A stretch of DNA of 64,000 bases from Pelolinea submarina. GTDB lineage: Bacteria > Chloroflexota > Anaerolineae > Anaerolineales > Anaerolineaceae. This document shows positions 44,150 to 52,949 of the stretch, piece by piece. The stretch spans positions 2,108,001 through 2,172,000 of the forward strand of contig NZ_AP018437.1 in the NCBI RefSeq assembly GCF_003966975.1, in the 5' to 3' direction. The first letter of the stretch is position 1, and every line of letters starts with the position of its first letter. The position numbers were made by a program, and so were the translations under genes. Under the pieces are notes generated by a model, which worked only from the letters and a program-made list of their open reading frames with translations, did no database searches and was not told the origin of the DNA.

Positions 44150-44563
44150 TTACTTTTGCGATTGATAAAGTTTGTAGGATCCTTCCCAAAAGGCTCCCAT
44201 CTTTTTCCGGGTGGGTTTCACACTGGCTAAGTGGGCAAATAAATCACCCAGAGCGCCCGGCCAGCTTCCCCAACCTTTTTCGGTTTCTTCGTCAATTATT
44301 TGCTGTTTTATTTTCGCAACCCATTCCCATTCCAATCTGAATTGGTCAGCTTTGGTCCAATATCCGCGCTTCTCCCATGGGGTTAAAGTAGCTTCCACCG
44401 ATTTCTCTACCTCACCCAAGGTAATGATAACAAATGCGATAATATCATTGCGATTTTGTCCGGTCAACTTGGGCGATTGGATATCCGGCATTAGGTTTAC
44501 CAGCAGCTTCAATAACTTTGATCGTCTATTTCCTGGCGTTTCCGAATGTACGATGTTACTCAT
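44150..44563 (-). CDS. Small conserved-looking protein of unknown function
   Basis: 137 residues, soluble, mostly helical, no signal peptide. Trp-rich for its size (PWEKRGYWTKADQFRLEWEWVAKIK, EKGWGSWPGALGDLFAHLASVKPTRKKMGAFWEGSYKLYQ). I do not recognise a family. It has its own unit with a shared terminator downstream and the tRNA-Leu gene divergent from it. Codon use resembles the neighbours, so it is probably a real gene. Confidence 0.68.
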   Translation of the reverse strand: MSNIVHSETPGNRRSKLLKLLVNLMPDIQSPKLTGQNRNDIIAFVIITLGEVEKSVEATLTPWEKRGYWTKADQFRLEWEWVAKIKQQIIDEETEKGWGSWPGALGDLFAHLASVKPTRKKMGAFWEGSYKLYQSQK

Positions 44564-44660
44564 GATGCTCCATAGTTATGTATTCAGTATTTCGAGAGAA
44601 CATTATAACGAAAACTTCAGTTGACGGTAGTATTTCATTAGCATATAATTTTAGCGCTTT

Positions 44661-44742
44661 GGGGAAGTGCTGGAATTGGCAGACAGGCATGACTTAGGAT
44701 CATGTGTCGCAAGGCGTGAGGGTTCAAGTCCCTCCTTCCCCA
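44661..44742 (+). tRNA. tRNA-Leu (anticodon TAG)
   Basis: Acceptor GGGGAAG (44661-44667) pairs with CTTCCCC (44735-44741), discriminator A. The anticodon arm CATGA-CTTAGGA-TCATG gives TAG at 44695-44697. A long class II variable arm (GTCGCAAGGC) is typical of Leu, and the T arm is GAGGGTTCAAGTCCCTC. CCA is not encoded. Lies 25 bases before tig and may share its transcript. Confidence 0.97.
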
Positions 44743-44767
44743 TAAAATCTATTGAAGAGGTATTACT

Positions 44768-46195
44768 TTGAAGTTCGAAAAGAAGCAACTGGAAAATCAT
44801 CAGGTTGAAATCACGGTTGAAACTGATGAGGAGCAATTCAAAAAAAGTAAGGGACAAGCTGCTCGCGAAATATCCAAGGATTCCAAGATTCCCGGTTTCC
44901 GTCCGGGTAAGGCTCCTTATGATGTAGTTCAGCGAATCTATGGAGAGGATTATATTGAGGAGCGGGCAGTTGAACTCGTCATCAACGAACTTTATCCTCA
45001 GATTTTGAAAGAAGCGGAAATCAAACCATACGGCCCCGGTAAATTGGATGACATTATCGAGAAGAACCCGCCCAAATTTAAATTATCCATCCCCCTGGAG
45101 CCTGAAGTTGAGTTGGCAGATTATAAAACACTCAAAGCGCCCTACAAACTGCCCAAAACCACAGAAAAAGAAATTGAAGTCGTATTAAAGAACCTGCAAA
45201 CCAATTATGCCACCGCGGAAGAAGTAGACCGCCCAACAGAGAATGGCTATTTGGTTACTGCGGTTATCAATGCCGAGTTGATTAAGCCGGATGAAGGCCA
45301 AGATGCACAGATCCTGAAAGATACCCCTCACCAGGCAATCATAGGCGAAAATACCGATGAAGAACAATTCCCCTTCAAAGGTTTTTCAGACAACTTTATC
45401 GGTATGGCAAAGGGTGAAGAAAAAGAATTCACTCATAAATATCCCAAAGACTCCGATTTCGAGCATCTGCGCGGGAAAGAAGTCAAATTCAAAGTCCGTT
45501 TGGAAAACGTCAAGAAATTGATCAAACCGGAATTGGACGATGAATTCGCCAAGACCCTAGGCCTTGAGGATTTGAAAACTGTCAAAGAATCCATCAAATT
45601 GCAGCTCGAAACAGAAAAACGCAATGAGTATGACAACAAATACTATGATGAGCTGCTGGACAAACTGGTTAAGAAATCAGTTGTCAAATATCCCCCATTG
45701 GCTCTGGAAGATGAAATCAACGATGTGTTGAGCAATTTTGAATCCAACCTGGCCAAACAGAACCTGGATCTGGATACCTACCTCAAAATCAACTCGCGCG
45801 AAAAAGAAGATTTCATTGAAAAGGATATCAAGCCGGCTGCGCAAAAGCGTTTGGAGCATTCATTGGTTATGGATGAAGTCAGCCGCACGGAGAAAATTGA
45901 ATTGGACCAGGCCGAGCTGCAACAGGAATACACCCGTTCCTTCATGCAAATGCAATCGGCGCCGGATTTCCAAAAGCTGCAAAAACAGTTCACCACTCAA
46001 AAACTGGCAAATGTCACGGTTATGCAGGCTGCTTCCCGTTTGATGAATATGAAAACCCTGGAAAAACTGAAAGCATACGCCAGCGGTGAAATGGAAGCTA
46101 AAGAAAAAGAAGCTGCCAAAGCAGAAGCTGAACCTGTTGCCGAGACGCCTGCCGTGAAAGAACCGGCCGCTGAAGAAACTGACCCTAAAGAATAA
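44768..46195 (+). CDS. tig: Trigger factor (ribosome-bound chaperone)
   Basis: 475 residues. N-terminal ribosome-binding signature GFRPGKAP (43-50), a central FKBP-type domain (~150-245; weak PPIase), and a long helical C-terminal chaperone domain. A 25-residue Ala/Glu/Lys tail closes it. Start TTG at 44768, seven bases after AGAGG. Followed by clpP, a common tig-clpP order; clpX is absent here. Confidence 0.96.
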   Translation: MKFEKKQLENHQVEITVETDEEQFKKSKGQAAREISKDSKIPGFRPGKAPYDVVQRIYGEDYIEERAVELVINELYPQILKEAEIKPYGPGKLDDIIEKNPPKFKLSIPLEPEVELADYKTLKAPYKLPKTTEKEIEVVLKNLQTNYATAEEVDRPTENGYLVTAVINAELIKPDEGQDAQILKDTPHQAIIGENTDEEQFPFKGFSDNFIGMAKGEEKEFTHKYPKDSDFEHLRGKEVKFKVRLENVKKLIKPELDDEFAKTLGLEDLKTVKESIKLQLETEKRNEYDNKYYDELLDKLVKKSVVKYPPLALEDEINDVLSNFESNLAKQNLDLDTYLKINSREKEDFIEKDIKPAAQKRLEHSLVMDEVSRTEKIELDQAELQQEYTRSFMQMQSAPDFQKLQKQFTTQKLANVTVMQAASRLMNMKTLEKLKAYASGEMEAKEKEAAKAEAEPVAETPAVKEPAAEETDPKE

Positions 46196-46271
46196 ATCAA
46201 ATAAATTTTTGATATTATTTTTTACGGTTATACCTTATGATTGCAGTCTAAAATAAATAAGGTGAAAAAAT

Positions 46272-46874
46272 ATGAACACTAATTTCAACAATGTAATTCC
46301 GATGGTAGTGGAATCTTCCGGCCGCGGTGAGCGTGCTTATGATATCTATTCCCTGCTTTTACGGGAGAGGATCATTTTTGTTGGCACACCCATCGATGAC
46401 CAGGTTGCCAATGTCATCGTTGCACAGTTGTTATATTTGAGCCGTGAAGATGCTGATCGGGAAATTTCCATGTATATTAACTCACCCGGCGGTCAAATCT
46501 ATTCCGGTCTGGCTATTTTTGATACCATGCGCATGATCCCTAACAAGATCAGCACCGTGGCAGTAGGCGTTACCGCTTCTTTCGGTACCGTGCTCTTAAC
46601 AGCCGGGACCAAAGGCCATCGTTATGCCCTGCCGCACGCGACCATCCACATGCACCAGCCGCTCGGCGGTGCTCAAGGCCAGGCGTCCGATATCGAGATT
46701 CAGGCGAAGGAAATCCTGCGCTTGAAAGCGCGTCTGAATGAGATCATGTCCGAAAGCACCGGCCAGCCCATCGATGTCATCGAGCGGGATACCGAGCGCG
46801 ATTTTTACATGAGCGCGGATCAAGCCGTTGAATATGGTTTGGTGGATAAAGTCCTAACCCCGCCAGAAAAATAG
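46272..46874 (+). CDS. clpP: ATP-dependent Clp protease proteolytic subunit
   Basis: 200 residues. Serine protease of the ClpP family: [18 protein letters not shown], catalytic Ser in [11 protein letters not shown] (usual form AASMG), His in [20 protein letters not shown], Asp in [22 protein letters not shown]. Degrades proteins with a Clp ATPase encoded elsewhere. Confidence 0.96.
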   Translation: MNTNFNNVIPMVVESSGRGERAYDIYSLLLRERIIFVGTPIDDQVANVIVAQLLYLSREDADREISMYINSPGGQIYSGLAIFDTMRMIPNKISTVAVGVTASFGTVLLTAGTKGHRYALPHATIHMHQPLGGAQGQASDIEIQAKEILRLKARLNEIMSESTGQPIDVIERDTERDFYMSADQAVEYGLVDKVLTPPEK

Positions 46875-46898
46875 TTCGTTTCAGAAAATAAACTAAAA

Positions 46899-46933
46899 TT
46901 AAGCCGGATGCCCCAAGGCCATCCGGCTTTTTA
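46899..46933 (+). terminator. Terminator after clpP
   Basis: AAGCCGGATG/CATCCGGCTT hairpin followed by TTT. Confidence 0.85.
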
Positions 46934-46950
46934 TAGGAACAGGAGAGGAT

Positions 46951-47739
46951 ATGCTTCAAATCCAAAAACTTAATGTTAAGGCAGCCATTCTAGACATGGA
47001 CGGCGTCCTATGGCGGTTGACCACTCCATTAGTGGATTTGCCTGGACTATTCAATGCTTTCTCAAAGAATAATATTCAGGTCATGTTCGCGACCAATAAC
47101 GGCACTGCCACTGTCGATCAATACGTCAAAAAACTGGCTGGGTTTGGCATATCCGTTGAATCCTGGCAGGTTTTGACCTCGGCCATGGCTACCGGGTATT
47201 CACTGAAGAAAACCTTCCCCAACGGTGGTCCTATCTACATCATGGGAGAAAAAGCGCTGCATGACACGCTAAAGGATTTCGGCTTCTACCACGATACACA
47301 GGCCCCTCAAGCCGTTGCAGCCGGCCTTACCCGTGAATTGGACTATAACATGCTCAAAGATACCTCCCTGATGATCCAGAAAGGGCTGCCATTTTATTTC
47401 ACAAATCCGGATCCGACTTATCCTACACCGGAAGGCAACATTCCCGGTGCCGGAACGGTCCTGGCTGCTCTGGAAGCCGCGTCAGGCGTAAAAGCCAAAC
47501 TAGCCGGTAAGCCCCTTCCCTTCCTGTTTGAGCTGGGCATGCAGCGCATGAACACAACTCCCGAAGAAACACTGGTAGTCGGCGACCGCCTCGATACGGA
47601 TATTCTGGGCGGGCAGAAATCCGGCTGCAAGACAGCCATGGTACTCACCGGGATTTCAACTCGCGAAGAAGCTGAGCAGTGGCAGCCGCAGCCTGATTTG
47701 GTAATTCCCGACATTATGGGACTATTTGAAGAGGTTTAG
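46951..47739 (+). CDS. HAD-IIA phosphatase (NagD/PNPase-like)
   Basis: 262 residues. HAD motifs: AILDMDGVLWR, FATNNGT (motif II), LAGKPLPFLFELGMQRM with lysine motif III, VVGDRLDTDILGG (motif IV). The IIA-type cap fits sugar-phosphate or nucleotide phosphatases such as NagD and phosphoglycolate phosphatase. Substrate unknown. A GGAGAGG RBS is 5-6 bases upstream. Confidence 0.88.
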   Translation: MLQIQKLNVKAAILDMDGVLWRLTTPLVDLPGLFNAFSKNNIQVMFATNNGTATVDQYVKKLAGFGISVESWQVLTSAMATGYSLKKTFPNGGPIYIMGEKALHDTLKDFGFYHDTQAPQAVAAGLTRELDYNMLKDTSLMIQKGLPFYFTNPDPTYPTPEGNIPGAGTVLAALEAASGVKAKLAGKPLPFLFELGMQRMNTTPEETLVVGDRLDTDILGGQKSGCKTAMVLTGISTREEAEQWQPQPDLVIPDIMGLFEEV

Positions 47740-47760
47740 TACTGAAAAGTCTCGATAAAG

Positions 47761-48795
47761 ATGAATAACTTTTTTGACCTGCAATACGAGGACCTTGAGG
47801 ATGAACTGCGCGGCCTTTCCCAACCGGGATTTCGAGCCAAACAGATATGGCAGGGCGTTTACCAATTGCAGCATTCCTCCTGGCAAGATTTCACCAATAT
47901 CCCAAAGGAATTACGCGTATTTCTTGAAAGCCACTATTCCCTGGTATCGCTGAATGTTTTGGATGAAACATCTGCGCTGGACCAACAATCCACCAAATAT
48001 CTTTTTTCTCTTTCAGATGGGAATTTTGTTGAATCCGTCATTTTAAGAAATAACGACCGCATTACCCTGTGTATCTCCACGCAATCCGGATGCCCGGTTG
48101 GTTGTGTTTTCTGCGCGACCGGTAAATTTGGTTTTTTCCGTGATCTGACCAGCGGTGAAATCGTCGAACAGGTTATTCATTTATCGCGTTTGCTCAGCCA
48201 GCAGGGCGAGCACATCACCAACATCGTATTAATGGGCATGGGGGAGCCTTTCCTCAATTTTGAGGCCACTCTGGACGCTGTAAAGCGATTCAACGACAAT
48301 TTCGGTATGAATATCGGCGCACGGCGTATTACCATTTCAACCATCGGTATTCCCGATAAAATCTTGCGCTTTGCTCAGGAAGGTCTGCAAATAAACCTGG
48401 CTGTCTCCCTGCACGCGCCAAATGACGCGCTGCGCCGCGAATTGGTGCCAGTGGCCGCCAGGATTCATATATCCGAACTTATGCAGGCTTGCCGCCAGTA
48501 TATTAAAGCCACCAATCGCCGCATCACATTCGAATACGTTCTGATCAATGGCGTGAACGATCAACCGCAACAGGCGGAAGAATTAGCGGCTCTTTTAAGC
48601 GGAATGCTTTGCCACGTCAACTTGATTGGGTTAAATCCCACCGCGCATTATCCCGGCCGGACACCCAGCCATCAAACTATGAACGCATTCGGACATATTC
48701 TGCTTTCTCACAATATTCCCACTTCTATCCGCAACAGTCAGGGATCGGATATCCAGGCTGCCTGCGGACAACTTGCGGGAAGAATGCGCAAATAA
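47761..48795 (+). CDS. rlmN: Dual-specificity 23S rRNA/tRNA adenine-C2 methyltransferase
   Basis: 344 residues. Radical-SAM cluster motif CPVGCVFCATG (CX3CX2C), LTSGEIVEQV, NIVLMGMGEPFLNF, RRITISTIGIP, AVSLHAPND, the late GSDIQAACGQL with the methyl-carrying cysteine. Methylates A2503 of 23S rRNA and A37 of some tRNAs. Confidence 0.97.
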   Translation: MNNFFDLQYEDLEDELRGLSQPGFRAKQIWQGVYQLQHSSWQDFTNIPKELRVFLESHYSLVSLNVLDETSALDQQSTKYLFSLSDGNFVESVILRNNDRITLCISTQSGCPVGCVFCATGKFGFFRDLTSGEIVEQVIHLSRLLSQQGEHITNIVLMGMGEPFLNFEATLDAVKRFNDNFGMNIGARRITISTIGIPDKILRFAQEGLQINLAVSLHAPNDALRRELVPVAARIHISELMQACRQYIKATNRRITFEYVLINGVNDQPQQAEELAALLSGMLCHVNLIGLNPTAHYPGRTPSHQTMNAFGHILLSHNIPTSIRNSQGSDIQAACGQLAGRMRK

Positions 48796-48833
48796 AACAA
48801 GTTAAAATAGCTTAATAGCTTTTTGGAGGAATT

Positions 48834-49914
48834 ATGCAAGATTTGGTCAACCGATTTGAGGAATTACGTCAACGTATCACTGAACTTATGGAGCATCTTT
48901 GACTGGGGTAAAAAGCAGTCAAAATTATCGAAATTAAAAAAAGAATCCGAGGGGGAAAGTTTCTGGCAGGATAATAAAAACGCGCAGCAAGTGATGAAGG
49001 AAATTTCGGATATCCAATCCGAAATGGATCTTTGGTACGGTTTATCCAACCGGGTAAATGATTTCATGGATCTGGCTTCCAGCGGTGATGAAAGTTTCCG
49101 TGACGAGCTGGAACAGGAAGCAGCCAAGATGGAAGGTGATCTGGATCGCCTTGAGATTACTACCCTTCTATCCGGGCCGTATGATAAAGGCAACGCATTA
49201 CTATCCATCAATTCCGGTGCCGGCGGAACGGATGCCCAGGATTGGGCAGCCATGCTTTTGCGGATGTATCTCCGCTGGGCTGAGAACCGTGGCTATAAAA
49301 TTGAAACCATTCACCAGACCGAAGGAGAAGAAGCGGGTATAAAAAGCGCCACAATTCTAATCGAAGGGCCTTACGCGTACGGGTATTTGCGCGCCGAAAA
49401 AGGCGTGCATCGTCTGGTGCGCCTGTCACCTTTCGACGCGGCCCATCGCCGCCACACTTCTTTCGTCCAGGTTGAAGTTCTGCCTGAAGTTGCCGCCGAA
49501 GACCCCACCATCGACTTGAATCCGGATGACTTGGTCATCGACATCTACAAATCTTCCGGCGCAGGCGGCCAAAACGTGCAGAAAAACGCCACCGCCATCC
49601 GCATCACCCATAAGCCGACCGGCATTGTCGTATCCTGTCAAAATGAACGCTCGCAGCTGCAGAACCGTGAAAACGCCATGAAAGTCTTGCGCGGTCGTTT
49701 GTATGAATTGAAGCTGGTGGAGCAGGAAGAAAACCTGTCAAAATTACGCGGTGAATATCAGAAGGCGGAATGGGGCAGCCAAATCCGTTCATACGTTTTG
49801 CACCCCTATCAACTGGTGAAAGACCACCGCACGGAATACGAAAAGGGAAATACGCAAGCAGTTTTAGACGGGGATTTGGACGAATTTATTGAAGCATATT
49901 TAAAGAACCGGTAG
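48834..49914 (+). CDS. prfB: Peptide chain release factor 2 with programmed +1 frameshift
   Basis: Recognises UGA and UAA stops. Translation begins at ATG 48834 (GGAGG 48824-48828 region), runs 22 codons and meets an in-frame TGA at 48900-48902 in CTT-TGA-C. An internal Shine-Dalgarno-like GGAG (48890-48893) stands just before. Skipping T48900 joins the frame that continues DWGKKQSK to 49914. The full protein is about 359 residues with the GGQ motif (SSGAGGQNVQKNA). Thus the real CDS is 48834-48899 joined to 48901-49914. Not a sequencing error: this is the conserved autoregulatory frameshift of prfB. Confidence 0.97.
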
Positions 49915-49934
49915 TTTTCTACCGGTTCTATTCT
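49905..49934. terminator. Terminator hairpin at the end of prfB
   Basis: GAACCGGTAG/CTACCGGTTC with a TTTT loop overlaps the prfB stop. The following tract (TATTCTGTTC) is only partly U-rich. It may serve pfkA on the other strand too. Confidence 0.6.
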
Positions 49935-49955
49935 GTTCTATTCAGTTTATTTTTC

Positions 49956-50924
49956 TTAGTCTAATTTTCTGGCCAGCTCAAAGAGCTCCATGTCAATTTC
50001 TTTGGTCTTTCCGACTACCTCTTCCAGAGGCGTGGTATGGACTTTTCCATTTACCCAACCGACTAAGACGCCATACTTACCTGCTTCCAGCGCGTCAGTG
50101 GCTCCTGCGCCCAATCGACTGGCAAGAATACGGTCGGAAGCGCCTGGAGCGCCGCCGCGTTGGACATGGCCCAGTATGGTCACACGCAGTGCAAACCCGA
50201 TTCGATCTTCATGTTGTTTGAAATACTCTGCCAAACGCGTCGCGTTATATGTGGCGCCTTCGGCTACAACCACAATCGCGTGTGATTTTCCTTTTTCATA
50301 GGCATGAATCAGAATTTGAGCAATTTCTTCCGGATCAGACTCCACTTCGGGAATGACCACTGTTTCCGCCCCGCCGGCGATTGCGGCCATCAAAGCCAGA
50401 TAACCGCACTTGCGGCCCATAACCTCAATCAGGAATCCCCGCTGGTGAGAGGAACCGGTAACTTTCAAACGGTCAATTGCCTCCAAGGCAATATTGAGAG
50501 CGGTATCCACACCAATAGTGATGTCCGTCCCCACCAAATCGTTATCGATGGTGGAAGCTACGCCCACAACCGGAAACCCCATTTCATGCAGTTTGAAGGT
50601 TCCTGTTTGAGAACCGTTTCCGCCAATAACAACCAAACCTTCAATACTATTTTCATTTAATGAACGGATGGCTTTTAAACGACCACCTTCGGTCTTAAAC
50701 TCTTCGCAGCGCGCGCTTCCCAGAACCGTGCCGCCGCGTTGAATAATACCGCCAACATCACGAACACCCAAAGGAATCATCTTACCTTCAATCAATCCCT
50801 TATAGCCTTCGCGGATTCCATATACTTCCCAGCCCTTGGCCACACCCGTCCTGACAACCGCGCGAATCGCGGCATTCATTCCGGGAGCATCGCCACCGCT
50901 GGTTAATACTCCAATTCGTTTCAT
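49956..50924 (-). CDS. pfkA: 6-phosphofructokinase
   Basis: 322 residues. GVLTSGGDAPGMNAAIRAVVR, GTIDNDL-like STIDNDLVGTDITIGVDTALN, EVMGRKCGYLALMAAIAGGAE, LGHVQRGGAPGASDRILASRLG. ATP-type length and layout. The usual GGDGS loop reads GGNGS here (Asn in place of the Mg-binding Asp 103 of E. coli PfkA), so phosphoryl-donor use deserves care. Own transcription unit. Confidence 0.94.
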   Translation of the reverse strand: MKRIGVLTSGGDAPGMNAAIRAVVRTGVAKGWEVYGIREGYKGLIEGKMIPLGVRDVGGIIQRGGTVLGSARCEEFKTEGGRLKAIRSLNENSIEGLVVIGGNGSQTGTFKLHEMGFPVVGVASTIDNDLVGTDITIGVDTALNIALEAIDRLKVTGSSHQRGFLIEVMGRKCGYLALMAAIAGGAETVVIPEVESDPEEIAQILIHAYEKGKSHAIVVVAEGATYNATRLAEYFKQHEDRIGFALRVTILGHVQRGGAPGASDRILASRLGAGATDALEAGKYGVLVGWVNGKVHTTPLEEVVGKTKEIDMELFELARKLD

Positions 50925-51056
50925 AGATACTCCAAGTCAATATAATCAAAAAAATTCTAACATCAATTATCCCACTTTATGTATTTTTCTCGTTAGTAAT
51001 TTAAATGAATGTTAAAATTCTTTCAAAGTTTTTTACATTGAGAAATGGAGCCGACG

Positions 51057-52151
51057 ATGACAAACATCCAAGTTGATGAATTACAGCACTTTATGAAGAC
51101 AGCCTTTATCAAACTCGGTGTATCTGAACAGGATGCACAGACCTGCGCCGAAATTTTGATTACTTCCGACTTACGTGGAATTGAATCCCATGGGGTCGGC
51201 CGCCTGCGTATGTACGTGGACCGTATTCACAAGGGCTTGATTGAAACCAATGTTCAGCCGCAAATTGTGCGTGAATCCCCCACCACCGCGGTTATCGATG
51301 GACAGCACGGTATTGGCATGATCATCGCGCATCAATCCATGCAAATGGCCATAGATAAAGCGCACCAATATGGGATGGGTGCCGTGGCCGTTCGCAATTC
51401 CACTCACTTCGGAATCGACGGTTATTATCCCTTGATGGCAATTTCAGCCGGTATGATTGGCATGAGTTTTACCAATGCCCGTCCCTCGGTTGCGCCCACT
51501 TTCGGCGTTCAGCCCATGTTGGGAACCAACCCAATTGCTTTTGGCGCTCCCACCGACGAAGAGTTCCCCTTCCTGTTTGACGCGGCCACTTCCATCACCC
51601 AACGCGGCAAAATCGAGGTATTGCATCGAAAGAATGATCAACCGGCTTCCCCGGATTGGGTCATCGGTTCGGATGGCCAATCGCTAACCAACCCCGGTGA
51701 AATTTTGCAGAAATTGGTAAGCAATGAAGCTGCCCTGCTTCCCTTAGGCGGATCGAAAGAAGAATCCGGCAGTCATAAAGGGTATGACCTCTCCACCATC
51801 GTGGAAATACTCTCCTCAGCACTGCAATCCGGCGCTTATCTATCCGCATTGTCCGGTTTAACTGCGGATGGGAAGGAAACTCGGTTCAAAGTAGGTCATT
51901 TCTTCATGGCCATGAACATCGAGAATTTTGTGCCCCTGGATGAATTCAAGCATAATATGGGCGGCCTCTTGCGTGAGTTGCGGGCTTCCCGCAAAATGCC
52001 CGGCAAGGACCGCATCTACACTGCCGGTGAAAAAGAATACTACATCGAAAAAGATGTTCGCAAGAATGGCGTTTATATCAATGACAACCTGAAAAAAGAC
52101 CTGCTGCACGTCAAAGATATCCTCAACATTGCTGAGCTTTCTCTTGAGTAA
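51057..52151 (+). CDS. Ldh2-family (malate/L-sulfolactate/ureidoglycolate-type) dehydrogenase
   Basis: 364 residues from the ATG at 51057, with GGAG seven bases upstream; an ATG at 51045 lacks an RBS. NAD(P)-dependent 2-hydroxyacid dehydrogenase fold of the Ldh_2 family: DLRGIESHGVGRLRMYVDRIH, AVRNSTHFGIDGYYPLMAISAGMIGMSFTNA (catalytic His), LGTNPIAFGAPT, GSKEESGSHKGYDLSTIVEIL. The exact substrate cannot be told. Followed by a HAD hydrolase 15 bases on, probably cotranscribed. Confidence 0.88.
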   Translation: MTNIQVDELQHFMKTAFIKLGVSEQDAQTCAEILITSDLRGIESHGVGRLRMYVDRIHKGLIETNVQPQIVRESPTTAVIDGQHGIGMIIAHQSMQMAIDKAHQYGMGAVAVRNSTHFGIDGYYPLMAISAGMIGMSFTNARPSVAPTFGVQPMLGTNPIAFGAPTDEEFPFLFDAATSITQRGKIEVLHRKNDQPASPDWVIGSDGQSLTNPGEILQKLVSNEAALLPLGGSKEESGSHKGYDLSTIVEILSSALQSGAYLSALSGLTADGKETRFKVGHFFMAMNIENFVPLDEFKHNMGGLLRELRASRKMPGKDRIYTAGEKEYYIEKDVRKNGVYINDNLKKDLLHVKDILNIAELSLE

Positions 52152-52166
52152 ACGACGGCGGATTAA

Positions 52167-52826
52167 ATGACAATTAAAGGTATTGTTTTTGACTTTGACG
52201 GATTAATTATTGATACAGAGACACCCGAATTAAAAGCCTGGCAGGAGCTATTTAAAAGCTACAACATTGATTTTCCATTCCAGGAGTACATCCAGAATAT
52301 TGGAATGACCTACGATGATGCATCGGCCATAAAAATACTGGAAGAACGCTTAGGACGCAAATTAGACCAGAATGCGGTGTTCCAGGATTTCAAACGCCGC
52401 AAAGTGGCATTGATCGATGAAGAACCGCTGTGTGATGGCATCATGGATTACCTGGAGACTGCCCGGGAATTGGGAATCAAAGTTGGCCTGGCTTCCAGCG
52501 CTAAATTGGAATGGGTCGGCTATCACATTAAGCGTAAAGCGATTGAACCGTATTTTGACGTGGTATACACCGTTGAGGATGCGTCTGCGCCCAAACCCGA
52601 TCCGGCATTGTACACATTGACAGTGAACACATTCGGTCTTCAACCCCATGAAGTCATCGCATTGGAAGATTCCTACAACGGTATTCAATCCGCTAAGGCC
52701 GCCGGATTGGTCGCCGTGGCCGTACCCAACCCGGTCACAAAAGTATTCGATTTTAGCCAGGCTGACCTGATCTTGGATAGCCTGGCGGATATTAGCCTGC
52801 CAGATTTAATGGAAAAGTTCGCCTGA
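52167..52826 (+). CDS. HAD-superfamily phosphatase/beta-phosphoglucomutase-like
   Basis: 219 residues. Motif I VFDFDGLIIDTETPELKAWQELF, motif II LASSAKLEWV, KPDPALYTL, motif IV ALEDSYNGIQSAKAAGL; C1-type helical cap. Substrate unknown. Confidence 0.87.
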   Translation: MTIKGIVFDFDGLIIDTETPELKAWQELFKSYNIDFPFQEYIQNIGMTYDDASAIKILEERLGRKLDQNAVFQDFKRRKVALIDEEPLCDGIMDYLETARELGIKVGLASSAKLEWVGYHIKRKAIEPYFDVVYTVEDASAPKPDPALYTLTVNTFGLQPHEVIALEDSYNGIQSAKAAGLVAVAVPNPVTKVFDFSQADLILDSLADISLPDLMEKFA

Positions 52827-52949
52827 TTTCCTCAAATATTTATGAATGATCTTAGGTAATTTTAAGGTCTTTCTATCAAAATTTTTCTAACTCTTGTAGA
52901 ATAATACATAACATACAATAGATGGTAACCTTATTTTTGCCAGGTATAT

